A DNA stretch of 64,000 nt from Lewinellaceae bacterium. GTDB taxonomy: Bacteria > Bacteroidota > Bacteroidia > Chitinophagales > Saprospiraceae. Of the stretch, positions 1 to 7,262 are shown one piece after another. The notes below the pieces were generated by a model. The model saw only the letters and a program-made list of their open reading frames with translations. It was not told the origin of the DNA and made no database searches. The DNA lies in contig JACJYK010000001.1 of assembly GCA_020636135.1 (NCBI GenBank), forward strand, positions 544,501-608,500, in the 5' to 3' direction. The position numbers were made by a program, and so were the translations under genes. The stretch's first letter is position 1, and every line of letters starts with the position of its first letter.

Positions 1-306
1 CAGAACGTCTGCCCGATAGCGTTTTTTGCTGTCTTTGTTGTCGATCAAGGGATCATTGAAGGCGTCGACGTGGCCGGAAGCTTTCCAGATCCGGGGATGC
101 ATGAAGATGGCAGAATCAATCCCCACGATGTTTTCGTGGGCATAGACCATCGCTTTCCACCAGTATTCCTTGATGGCTTGTTTTAGTTCACTGCCATAAA
201 CTCCGTAATCGTAGACCGCGCTGAGGCCATCGTAAATTTCACTGGATGGGTAGATGAAACCGTATTCTTTACTGTGGGATACTATGTTCTTAAAAAGATC
301 ACTCAT
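1..306 (-). CDS. glyS: glycine--tRNA ligase, N-terminal part (runs off the window)
   Basis: The first 102 codons of a class II glycyl-tRNA synthetase of the single-chain (alpha2) type, which charges tRNA-Gly with glycine in the cytoplasm. The translation starts MSDLFKNIVSHSKEYGFIYP and carries the family's motif-1 region (SSEIYDGLSAVYDYGVYG) and the segment AMVYAHENIVGIDSAIF with MHPRIWKASGHVDAF after it, which is characteristic of bacterial and eukaryotic-like GlyRS. The rest of the gene lies beyond base 1. A -7 box, TACCTTTG on the minus strand, sits 31 bases upstream of the ATG. The family assignment is firm; only the truncation by the window edge limits it. Confidence 0.93.
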   Translation of the reverse strand, partial: MSDLFKNIVSHSKEYGFIYPSSEIYDGLSAVYDYGVYGSELKQAIKEYWWKAMVYAHENIVGIDSAIFMHPRIWKASGHVDAFNDPLIDNKDSKKRYRADVL

Positions 307-337
307 ACTGCGTTCAATTGCTTGTTCTTTCGGCCTG

Positions 338-345
338 CAAAGGTA
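338..345 (-). promoter_or_regulatory. -7 promoter box for glyS (TACCTTTG)
   Basis: On the minus strand the sequence reads TACCTTTG, an exact match to the Bacteroidota -7 consensus TAnnTTTG. It lies 31 bases upstream of the glyS start codon. No clear TTTG is seen at the expected -33 distance, so this is a half-supported promoter. Confidence 0.5.
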
Positions 346-362
346 TGCCTTTTCCTATGAAT

Positions 363-456
363 GTTGCAGGTTGAAAGTTTAATGTTGAATGAAAGGAAAG
401 ATTCGATTCTAATTTATCTCCCATTCAACATTCAGCACGCAACCTTCACCATTCTT
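363..456. repeat. degenerate heptamer array forming an imperfect inverted repeat
   Basis: Two runs of 7-base units face each other. The left run reads gttgcag, gttgaaa, gtttaat, gttgaat (363-390). The right run reads cattcaa, cattcag, cacgcaa, ccttcac, cattctt (422-456). The right run is close to the reverse complement of the left, so the transcript could fold into a long imperfect hairpin with the A/T-rich middle as loop. The array ends three bases from the prfC stop codon and lies between prfC and glyS, both on the minus strand. It resembles the heptamer arrays at 2787 and 9470 in period and position. Confidence 0.6.
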
Positions 457-459
457 AAG

Positions 460-2046
460 TTATAGCTCACTCGTAAAGTGGAATTCTACATTTGGAAAGT
501 TCTCCTGGGCCATCCTCAGCATCCAGGCCGATTCCGCCAGAAAGACCAGCCGGCCATCTTTGTCTTGCGCCAGGTCTTTTTTACGTTTTTGCATCAGTTC
601 ACGGATGGATTCAGGTTTGGTGCTGGAGACCCAGCAGGCTTTGTGCAGGGAAACCGGCTCGTAGTGACAGCTGGCCCCGTATTCATGCTCCAGGCGGTAT
701 TGGATCACATCAAACTGCAGCGAACCCACGGTTCCGATGATTTGTCGCCCGGTGTCTTCGCGTGTAAATAGCTGGGCTACCCCTTCATCCATGAGCTGCT
801 CGATGCCTTTGGCCAGCTGCTTGGATTTCAATGGATTGGCGTTGTTCACGTAGCGGAACTGCTCGGGGGAGAAACTCGGGATCCCTTTGAAGTGGAGGAT
901 CTCGCCTTCCGTCAGGGTGTCGCCGATCTTAAAGTTGCCTGAATCGTAGAGGCCGACGATGTCGCCGGGAAAGGCCTCATCGATGACTTCCTTGCGGGCA
1001 GCCATGAAAGAGGTGGGATTGGAAAACTTCATGGTCTTTCCGGTACGTACATTGTAATAGTTGGTGTTCCGTTCGAAGGTGCCGGAGCAGATGCGGACGA
1101 AGGCAATGCGGTCCCGGTGCCGGGGATCGATGTTGGCGTGGATCTTAAAGACAAAACCGCTGAATTTTTTCTCAAATGGATCCACATCGCGCTCTTCGGC
1201 ATGACGGGGTTGCGGATGCGGGGCGACGCGGATGAAGCAATCCAGCAATTCCTTGACTCCGAAGTTGTTGACGGCGGAGCCGAAAAATACCGGAGACAAT
1301 TCGCCCTTGCGGTAAACGGTTTCGTCAAAATCCGGATAAACCGTGGTCACGGTCTCTAATTCTTCGCGCAGCTCGTCGGCCGGCCGCTGACCTACTTCCT
1401 TGTCCAGCCGACCATCGGTCAGGTCCGTGATGGTGATGGTTTCATCCACCTCCTGTTTGCTGTGCGGGCTGAAGAGACACAATTTTTTTTCATAGAGATT
1501 GTAAACTCCTTTAAACCGCTGTCCCATGCCGATCGGCCAGGAGAGCGGAGTGACGGTCAATCCTAGCTTGCTTTCGATCTCGTCGAGCAGGTCGATGGCG
1601 TCCAGCCCTTCGCGGTCCAGTTTGTTGATAAAGACAATGACCGGCGTGTTGCGCATGCGGCACACCTCCACCAGTTTTTCGGTCTGGGTCTCGACACCTT
1701 TCGCGACGTCGATGACCACGATGACGCTGTCTACCGCGGTGAGGGTACGGTAGGTATCTTCAGCAAAATCCTGGTGGCCGGGGGTGTCCAGGATGTTGAT
1801 CTGCAGATCTTCGTATTCGAAGGCCATCACCGAAGTAGCCACCGAGATACCCCGCTGTTTCTCGATCTCCATAAAGTCGGAGGTGGCGTGGCGTTTGATC
1901 TTATTGGATTTGACGGCCCCGGCAACCTGGATGGCTCCTCCGAAAAGGAGCAACTTTTCCGTCAGGGTGGTCTTCCCGGCGTCGGGGTGGGAGATGATGG
2001 CAAAGGTGCGTCGGCGTTTGATTTCTTCCTGAAATCCCATGATCAT
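460..2046 (-). CDS. prfC: peptide chain release factor 3 (RF3)
   Basis: A 528-residue translational GTPase of the RF3 family, the usual length. RF3 uses GTP to remove RF1 or RF2 from the ribosome after termination. Seen in the sequence: the P-loop SHPDAGKTT (about residues 19-27), the switch-I segment with QRGISVATSVM, G3 motif DTPGH (87-91), G4 motif NKLD (141-144), and the RF3-type domains II and III (for example YNVRTGKTMKFSNPTSFMA). The start could be Met1 or Met3 (MGFQEE), the latter 6 bases further in. A -7 box TACCTTTG lies 16 bases upstream. The gene stands alone on the minus strand and its 3' end is followed at once by a heptamer repeat. Confidence 0.97.
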   Translation of the reverse strand: MIMGFQEEIKRRRTFAIISHPDAGKTTLTEKLLLFGGAIQVAGAVKSNKIKRHATSDFMEIEKQRGISVATSVMAFEYEDLQINILDTPGHQDFAEDTYRTLTAVDSVIVVIDVAKGVETQTEKLVEVCRMRNTPVIVFINKLDREGLDAIDLLDEIESKLGLTVTPLSWPIGMGQRFKGVYNLYEKKLCLFSPHSKQEVDETITITDLTDGRLDKEVGQRPADELREELETVTTVYPDFDETVYRKGELSPVFFGSAVNNFGVKELLDCFIRVAPHPQPRHAEERDVDPFEKKFSGFVFKIHANIDPRHRDRIAFVRICSGTFERNTNYYNVRTGKTMKFSNPTSFMAARKEVIDEAFPGDIVGLYDSGNFKIGDTLTEGEILHFKGIPSFSPEQFRYVNNANPLKSKQLAKGIEQLMDEGVAQLFTREDTGRQIIGTVGSLQFDVIQYRLEHEYGASCHYEPVSLHKACWVSSTKPESIRELMQKRKKDLAQDKDGRLVFLAESAWMLRMAQENFPNVEFHFTSEL

Positions 2047-2062
2047 TGTCGATTAGCGGCCG

Positions 2063-2070
2063 CAAAGGTA
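2063..2070 (-). promoter_or_regulatory. -7 promoter box for prfC (TACCTTTG)
   Basis: The minus strand reads TACCTTTG, an exact TAnnTTTG match, 16 bases upstream of the prfC ATG. No consensus TTTG is seen at the -33 position. Confidence 0.5.
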
Positions 2071-2136
2071 AGGATTCCCTGCTATTCCTTTAGGAGTAAG
2101 CACTAGTCCGTAATGAGTTAACAGAAGGTGCCATGG

Positions 2137-2517
2137 TCACCATCGTTTGCCGAAGGAAAACTGGATGGTGCCAATTGGATTTTCATCCAGATCATTTTGT
2201 GCAAGTGCGGACAGAGATAAGATCCAGGACTGATTACTGATCCAATCGAAACGCGGGCCTGCCTGATATCCGATCGTGATCACATCCGGATGATGTATTT
2301 CTTGATCACGGGCATAGTTTCGATGCCACCAAAGTCCTAATATACCACCTGTTAAAGCCACGCTGAATCGTGCTTTGTTAACGGGAAAAAACACCAGGTT
2401 TGACCCTAATTGCTGGCAATAGTCTGTGTAAAATGGGATGGTTTTATTATTAAATTGCTCCTGGGCTTTAAAAATGTTTATTCGGTATCCGGCACTCCAG
2501 GCCCAACGGTTATTCAT
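2137..2517 (-). CDS. C-terminal part of a frameshifted outer-membrane beta-barrel protein
   Basis: A 126-residue frame of alternating aromatic and polar strands (RWAWSAGYRINIF, KARFSVALTGGILGLWW, VITIGYQAGPRFDWI) ending TIQFSFGKRW. A terminal beta strand closing on an aromatic residue is typical of outer-membrane barrels. By itself it has no signal peptide. Immediately upstream, in another frame, is a 56-codon ORF (2514-2684) with a signal peptide that ends inside the start codon of this one (ATGA overlap). Joined, the two give one plausible 182-residue barrel protein, so I read this as the back half of a gene broken by a one-base deletion rather than as an independent gene. The family is not recognised. 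Confidence 0.6.
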   Translation of the reverse strand: MNNRWAWSAGYRINIFKAQEQFNNKTIPFYTDYCQQLGSNLVFFPVNKARFSVALTGGILGLWWHRNYARDQEIHHPDVITIGYQAGPRFDWISNQSWILSLSALAQNDLDENPIGTIQFSFGKRW

Positions 2518-2684
2518 TGGTTTTCATAAAATACACTAGTCTGTATTCCCCAGATATCACCACTGCCGGTAAACGCCGGACCAGTTCCAATGCTCAGTGA
2601 ATGGTATTTCGACTGGCCAAATAAAGCGACTGCGAAAAAAATATAAATTATAGTTGCTAGCCCGAATTTAAGCAGGTAATTCAT
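2514..2684 (-). CDS. N-terminal part (signal peptide) of the same frameshifted barrel protein
   Basis: A 56-codon ORF starting MNYLLKFGLATIIYIFFAVA. Residues 1 to about 24 form a clear Sec signal peptide ending ALFGQ, followed by SKYHSLSIGTGPAF and GIQTSVFYENQ, which look like the first strands of a barrel. It stops at TGA exactly where the 2137-2517 frame begins. Adding one base within the sequence AAAACCAATG would join the frames into ENQ-NNRWAWSAGYRIN with no interruption of the strand pattern. This is either a recent pseudogene, a sequencing error, or a natural frameshift; the absence of a classical slippery heptamer makes the last the least likely. Confidence 0.55.
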   Translation of the reverse strand: MNYLLKFGLATIIYIFFAVALFGQSKYHSLSIGTGPAFTGSGDIWGIQTSVFYENQ

Positions 2685-2786
2685 TTATCCATTTATTGCA
2701 ATAACGGTAAAACAGGATGCATATTATTTTATATTCCTGCGCCGGTTACCCTGAATTTAGCTGGACTAAAGTCCTGAATTTTTTCT

Positions 2787-2933
2787 CCATACCCCATACT
2801 CCATGCTCCACGCTCCGTTCCCCACACTCCATGCCCCATCCTCCATGCTCCATGCTCCATGCCCCATGCTCCATGCTCCATGCCCCATGCTCCATGCCCC
2901 ATACCCCACGCCCCACGCTCCATGCCCCATGCC
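2787..2933. repeat. tandem heptamer array, 21 units of CCATGCY
   Basis: Exactly 21 consecutive 7-base units fill 147 bases. Most read ccatgct or ccatgcc; variants are ccatacc, ccatact, ccacgct, ccgttcc, ccacact and ccatcct. Read in the sense direction of the DUF5916 gene, whose stop codon is 20 bases away, the units are GGCATGG and AGCATGG, matching the GGTATGG units after the TonB receptor at 9470. All frames through it stay open on both strands, which creates spurious ORFs. Unit divergence is greatest at the two ends, as expected for an ageing slippage array. Confidence 0.9.
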
Positions 2934-2952
2934 CAATAACCTCTGCTACTTC

Positions 2953-5235
2953 TTAAATATTCAGCCAATAATTCATCTTCAACACCACGGCCCGGTTCTT
3001 TGGCCCCCAGTATTCCACGGCATAATTGTCCGTATAGACCAGATAAATATCCGACATGGGCTGATAGCGCCACTGGAAGCGGCTGTTGATATTGAAGTTG
3101 TCATCTTGGGTATTGTATTGCAGAAAAGTGGTCCAGGATAAATTATTGGAGAAATTAATTTCGATGCGCGGTCCGACCAATAATAAATTTACGTCACCGT
3201 AATTCGACGGCAGCCGGATGTTATTTTGTTCAAAACTTAAATCGAACTTACCCCAGGGTTGTTTCCGGTAAGATAACATCAATTTATACTGCTGTCGTTT
3301 TCCGTTGTAAAACCCTCCCGTGGAAATACCGAATAATGCAGAGAATAATTTTCTCTGGTCGGTGAAGTAAGAGGCTCCGATCGTATTGTAACGGTATTTA
3401 CCGGCAGGGAGAGGCTCATCGGCAAATGTGAACGGATAAAGTAATTGATTGAGCTGATGATTGTATTCCAGTAAAAACATGCTGGTGTTCCTCCAGCTGA
3501 TGTTATAGCTTCCCCTGACGCTGTTTTGGATCAATTCCGATGCCCGGGTGGTCCAGTCACGCATATGGTTCAAAAACCACGTATGCGATATTATTTTTCC
3601 TTCATTTTCCGGATAATACGTATAGCTGGCCCGGGAAAATAAATGATTAAATCCCAGGTGGTAAGTGGTGTCCCGCACGGCATCGTAATGATTCTGAGTA
3701 GGTATAAATCCGAGGTCCGCGTAATAATTGTCGCCTACACCCGCCAGGTTGGAATAGACGCTTATAGTGCGGTTATCATACCCGGCCCCTACATTGTAGA
3801 ATGAATTATCCTGGCTCCGGACATGATCTGAGAACGACAGGCCATAGCCACCAAAAGCGCGGGTGCTTCCATCCTGGGTGACAAAATTGAACTCCAGGCC
3901 TACCGTCCGGTTGTAGTCATCGGCTAACAATGACTTATTCGCATGCCCCTGACGGTTATGGAAGTATCCCCGCAATACAGACCGCTTAAATAACTGCCGG
4001 TGGAGTGCCAGCGAAGTATAATTATTGCCCGGTTGATCATTGATCCCCTTGGTCTGCATATTCATCAAGCCAATCCGCAAGTCCTTATTCAGATTGCCGC
4101 TCAGCCGGAGGCCGTACTGGATCGGAATGGTATTTCCATCCTCATCGAGGCCGATCCTTCGGGAGAAAAAGGGCCGCATAGGAGGGATACCAAAATCAGA
4201 AAATAAGTCGCTGTTTTCCAGGAAGAACAGCCGCCGTTCTGGAAAGAGCACATCAAAAGTGGTGAGGTTTGTGACTTGCTGGTCTACCTCGACCTGAGAA
4301 AAGTCCGGATTGACCGTTAGATCCAAATTAAGGCTGGAGGTGACGGCTACCTTGGCATCCACCCCGGCATTAAAGCTGGTGGTTGTCGGTTCACCTTCTT
4401 CAACATTGTTATGACTGGAGGCGGAAACATAGGGTATGACTGAAATATTCGACTTAACGGCTGGTGGTGGCTGATCCCATACCAGGGCTCCGGTATAGCC
4501 AAGGTCCATCGAAATGAACTGGACCGGTACCGGTGACCAGGTATGCCAGCTGTTGGAACGGGGTTCGCCACGTGCAAAATTCAGACCCCAGGTTGTCTGG
4601 CTGCTTTTATAACGCAGAATACGAAATGGTATCGCCAGTTCAACGGTCCAGCGATCGGTCGCTGTCTGCACCGCAGAAAACCACTTGTTATCCCAGGCAT
4701 CGTTGATACCGCTAAAATTACCGGTGCCACGGCGCATGGTCTGTCCGTTAACCAGCGCATCGGACTGGACATTGGCCGGGTTGACTGCAAAGCTGAAGGC
4801 ATTGGTCCGTTCGTTGACAGGATCCAGGAGGATGGAAAATGCATCACCTTCCCAGAAACCCAAATTATCCCTTTTCAGACTCTTGATGATGTAGTCATCC
4901 GGGCCATAACAGATGGCTCCAATGTACAGATATTGATCGTCGTAAGTGAATTGTACTTCAGTCTGGATGTCTTTCGGAGCACGTTCGTCGTCCACCGGAA
5001 AACTCATCCAGAAATTATCCGCTTTGTCCGCAACCTGCCATGCCGGCTCATCGAGTACGCCATCAATGCGGATAGCTTCTGCACTGCGTTTTATCTGAAG
5101 CTGGTATTGTTGTTGAAGGTCCCGGCTATTCTGCCCGGTTATGCGAAAACCGGAACAAATCATCAGAAAAAACAGGACCATGCGAACGAAACTTGTCAGG
5201 CTAATATGAAATAGAAATTTATTGTAGAATACCAT
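2953..5235 (-). CDS. DUF5916 family outer-membrane protein with CBM9-like N-terminal domain
   Basis: A 760-residue exported protein. After the signal region (hydrophobic MVLFFLMICSGF, cleavage near ITGQ) comes a carbohydrate-binding-family-9-like domain (about residues 50-240: AIRIDGVLDEPAW, QFTYDDQYLYIGAICY, NPANVQSDALVNGQ), then a long C-terminal DUF5916 region with many alternating strands consistent with an outer-membrane barrel (DLTVNPDFSQVEVDQQVTN, PERRLFFLENSDLF). The motif FPERRLFFLEN is typical of DUF5916. Its role is unknown; members are common in Bacteroidota and are often near peptidases or hydrolases. It follows the PIG-L deacetylase by 20 bases on the same strand, so the two are likely co-transcribed. 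The start may be Met1 or Met19; Met19 would give a more compact signal peptide. Confidence 0.85.
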   Translation of the reverse strand: MVFYNKFLFHISLTSFVRMVLFFLMICSGFRITGQNSRDLQQQYQLQIKRSAEAIRIDGVLDEPAWQVADKADNFWMSFPVDDERAPKDIQTEVQFTYDDQYLYIGAICYGPDDYIIKSLKRDNLGFWEGDAFSILLDPVNERTNAFSFAVNPANVQSDALVNGQTMRRGTGNFSGINDAWDNKWFSAVQTATDRWTVELAIPFRILRYKSSQTTWGLNFARGEPRSNSWHTWSPVPVQFISMDLGYTGALVWDQPPPAVKSNISVIPYVSASSHNNVEEGEPTTTSFNAGVDAKVAVTSSLNLDLTVNPDFSQVEVDQQVTNLTTFDVLFPERRLFFLENSDLFSDFGIPPMRPFFSRRIGLDEDGNTIPIQYGLRLSGNLNKDLRIGLMNMQTKGINDQPGNNYTSLALHRQLFKRSVLRGYFHNRQGHANKSLLADDYNRTVGLEFNFVTQDGSTRAFGGYGLSFSDHVRSQDNSFYNVGAGYDNRTISVYSNLAGVGDNYYADLGFIPTQNHYDAVRDTTYHLGFNHLFSRASYTYYPENEGKIISHTWFLNHMRDWTTRASELIQNSVRGSYNISWRNTSMFLLEYNHQLNQLLYPFTFADEPLPAGKYRYNTIGASYFTDQRKLFSALFGISTGGFYNGKRQQYKLMLSYRKQPWGKFDLSFEQNNIRLPSNYGDVNLLLVGPRIEINFSNNLSWTTFLQYNTQDDNFNINSRFQWRYQPMSDIYLVYTDNYAVEYWGPKNRAVVLKMNYWLNI

Positions 5236-5255
5236 GATTCAAGGTTCGCTATTGG

Positions 5256-5993
5256 TTAGGTTAATTCAATGTCCCTGCTTTTGCTATGCCGGATATATGC
5301 TTCAGCATAATCAAATCCCCCTTCCATGCCTCGGAATAGTTCCATCCGGCCGTGATCGTTCGGATAGGATTTTTCGATGAACTGACTCCGGTGGGCAAAA
5401 CAAGCCTGGTGTTTCAGATCCAGGACTGCAGTGATGTCCACGTAGTCGGTTGGATTGAAGTTGTGGGTCTGGATGCCGGACATCACTTCATAATAATACA
5501 GTGCCGGCTTGTCTGGCATGCGCAGCCAGGCATCGTAGGTAAGCATAGAACAGATGCGGTGATCGCGATGGGAATCCATCGGCCAATGGGTAAGCAACAG
5601 GTCGGGAGTCAGGCTGGTAACGAACTCATACACATTTTGGTAAGCTTCCGGATTGACGACGGTAGCACCATCGACCTGCCCCAGATAATAGGGCTTAAAT
5701 GCCAATAAAGTGCTGGCCTCCGTGGCTTCAGCCGTACGGATCCTCGCCGCCTCGTTATGGCCGGTGCCTTCAATGCCCGCTTCACCCCTGGTGAGGTACG
5801 CTACGGATACCTGATGTCCCGCTTTGCTCAACAGTGCGATCAGCCCACCACATCCTGTCTCCGGGTCATCGGGATGTGCTCCGGTTACCAATACGTGCAG
5901 GGGTTTTTCCGGAACCCCCTGGGTTTCTGCCCATTTCCAAAGGGGTAGTGTTCCGAGGGAAGCTGCAGCTCTCAAATAAGTTCTCCGGTCCAT
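5256..5993 (-). CDS. PIG-L family deacetylase (LmbE-like), probably exported
   Basis: A 245-residue zinc-dependent N-acetylglucosaminyl deacetylase-like protein. The metal-binding motif AHPDDPE is at residues 39-45 and the partner histidines are in HWPMDSHRDHRICS. The family removes acetyl groups from amino sugars or related small molecules; the substrate here cannot be read from the sequence. The N-terminus MDRRTYLRAAASLGTLPLW contains a twin-arginine-like motif (RRTYLR) followed by a short hydrophobic stretch, which suggests export by Tat, often used by metalloenzymes in this group. It is the first gene of a likely two-gene unit with the DUF5916 protein downstream. A -7 box TATCTTTG lies 24 bases upstream. 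Confidence 0.9.
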   Translation of the reverse strand: MDRRTYLRAAASLGTLPLWKWAETQGVPEKPLHVLVTGAHPDDPETGCGGLIALLSKAGHQVSVAYLTRGEAGIEGTGHNEAARIRTAEATEASTLLAFKPYYLGQVDGATVVNPEAYQNVYEFVTSLTPDLLLTHWPMDSHRDHRICSMLTYDAWLRMPDKPALYYYEVMSGIQTHNFNPTDYVDITAVLDLKHQACFAHRSQFIEKSYPNDHGRMELFRGMEGGFDYAEAYIRHSKSRDIELT

Positions 5994-6017
5994 GGTTCAA
6001 CTTTGAACGAATGGGGT

Positions 6018-6025
6018 CAAAGATA
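6018..6025 (-). promoter_or_regulatory. -7 promoter box for the PIG-L/DUF5916 unit (TATCTTTG)
   Basis: Minus strand TATCTTTG, an exact TAnnTTTG match, 24 bases upstream of the PIG-L start codon. The -33 element is not evident. Confidence 0.45.
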
Positions 6026-6185
6026 ACAATTACCCGACCCCATAATGTCCGGGAGCCTCAAATGAAATGAGCTTTATTCAAACTTTTTTAAGTTTGGATG
6101 GATCACAAGTTTGGCCTTACAACGGAGGCAGTGAAATCACCCTGGCCTTCGCGATCCCCGGGGCCTGCGACGAGGTCGTCAGCCA

Positions 6186-6647
6186 TTAATAACGGTGTAA
6201 TTTAAACGTGTATTTACCCCTTCGGTCTTCTGCCTCAATCGTCAGTTTGTTTTGATTCAAACGGCAGATACTACCGAAATAACAGAAGCTTTCGCCGGCA
6301 ATGAAGTCATCAAAGCACATATCCAGGAAAAACTCCCATTCACTGTCGGAGCCATCATCGGTATAGTAGACGTCTTTATCGGCATAAATCTGCCAGTCGC
6401 CCTGGAAGGTCGCCCGCAATGATACATCATCGTAGATAGCTCCGTAATTGGGGAAAAATTCAATCACATCACCGTCAAATTCATCGGTGATATTATCCCG
6501 GAAAAGTGCATTGTCTCGCTTGTAATACACCTTTTCAAATTGCCAGCTGCCGATCAGCTTGTCTTCTTTCCGGCGGATCCGGAAATCCTTGGAACAAGCA
6601 GTAACCAGTAAACAGCATGCCAGGAAATAGGTAAAGTTCTTTTTCAT
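6186..6647 (-). CDS. small lipoprotein, lipocalin-like, unknown function
   Basis: A 153-residue protein starting MKKNFTYFLACCLLVTACSKD; I take the start at 6647 rather than seven codons upstream because it gives a standard lipoprotein signal with lipobox VTAC, lipidated Cys at residue 18. The mature part (DKLIGSWQFEKVYYKRD, FFPNYGAIYDDVSL, ATFQGDWQIYADK, LNQNKLTIEAEDRRGKYTFKLHRY) follows the pattern of the short Bacteroidota lipocalin-like proteins in which a W-containing first strand is followed by alternating strands. No specific function can be given. It stands alone between the PIG-L gene and the next small gene. Confidence 0.75.
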   Translation of the reverse strand: MKKNFTYFLACCLLVTACSKDFRIRRKEDKLIGSWQFEKVYYKRDNALFRDNITDEFDGDVIEFFPNYGAIYDDVSLRATFQGDWQIYADKDVYYTDDGSDSEWEFFLDMCFDDFIAGESFCYFGSICRLNQNKLTIEAEDRRGKYTFKLHRY

Positions 6648-6809
6648 GTTCAGTCTTTTTTGGTTCAAATGATCTACCCTTAAGATCCATCAAAAAAGCG
6701 CTTTCCCCTATCCTGGTCGCATGGTTTAGAAATACCTTAACCGGACCTTTTAATACCCTGTTAATGCCATAGTGTGTTCAAGGCGTTCTTTAACACTTTT
6801 TTGACGTAC

Positions 6810-7037
6810 TTAATAGGTGGTGATGTGTTCCCGGAAGACCTTCTCCAGCCCTTCATCCTCCAGCAACAGCTGAATGTAACACAAGATTTCCTCGGGAGAT
6901 TCGCGGATTTTCAACCGTTTCCGGTACTCCAGATACAAAATAAGCTGGAGCAGTACACGGTGGTAGGCTGGTGCTTTATCGGTCTCTTTCGGGTCGAAGC
7001 GGTAGTCGGAGAATTCCTCAAAAATGGTTGGACGCAT
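6810..7037 (-). CDS. small hypothetical protein (75 aa)
   Basis: A 75-residue acidic, helical protein beginning MRPTIFEEFSDYRFDPKETD and ending LEKVFREHITTY. I choose the ATG at 7037 because the upstream extension is poor in coding character and a near-consensus -7 box, TACCTTTA on the minus strand at 7044-7051, lies directly before it. The protein has no signal peptide or membrane segment. The overlapping plus-strand ORF at 6774-7046 is hydrophobic and lacks any start signal, so the minus-strand reading is preferred. No family recognised. Confidence 0.55.
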   Translation of the reverse strand: MRPTIFEEFSDYRFDPKETDKAPAYHRVLLQLILYLEYRKRLKIRESPEEILCYIQLLLEDEGLEKVFREHITTY

Positions 7038-7249
7038 TTTGCATAAAGGTAAATGCCGGAAGCCGGAGATGCAAGACATATGCAAATTAATTCTAATGTT
7101 ATTTTCCGTGCGGAATAATAATCAACATCCTGTCTTCGACCGAAGAATTACATCAATCTTGGGTTAGATCCGGTGCTTCCTTATCTTGGGTTTGTAAAAT
7201 TGAAAGCCTGCAGTCATCCTGCAGTGTAAATTGACATTCAAACCATTTG

Positions 7250-7257
7250 TACTTTTG
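7250..7257 (+). promoter_or_regulatory. -7 promoter box for the TonB-dependent receptor (TACTTTTG)
   Basis: TACTTTTG matches TAnnTTTG exactly and ends only five bases before the ATG at 7263. If used, transcription would start at or next to the start codon, giving a leaderless or nearly leaderless mRNA. No clear TTTG is present at -33. Confidence 0.45.
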
Positions 7258-7262
7258 AGCAT

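Noticed and set aside
2787..2933. A CRISPR array.
   Set aside because: The units are 7 bases with no spacers, and no cas gene is in the window.
2729..3073. ORFs on both strands through the heptamer array.
   Set aside because: They are products of a repeat with no stop codons in any frame, and their translations are pure repeats (for example GHGAWGMEHG).
4543..5214. A 223-residue plus-strand ORF inside the DUF5916 gene.
   Set aside because: It lies entirely antisense to a well-supported coding region and has no recognisable pattern or start signal.
6774..7046. A plus-strand ORF opposite the 75-residue gene.
   Set aside because: It is hydrophobic and lacks a start signal, whereas the minus strand has a -7 box directly upstream of its ATG.
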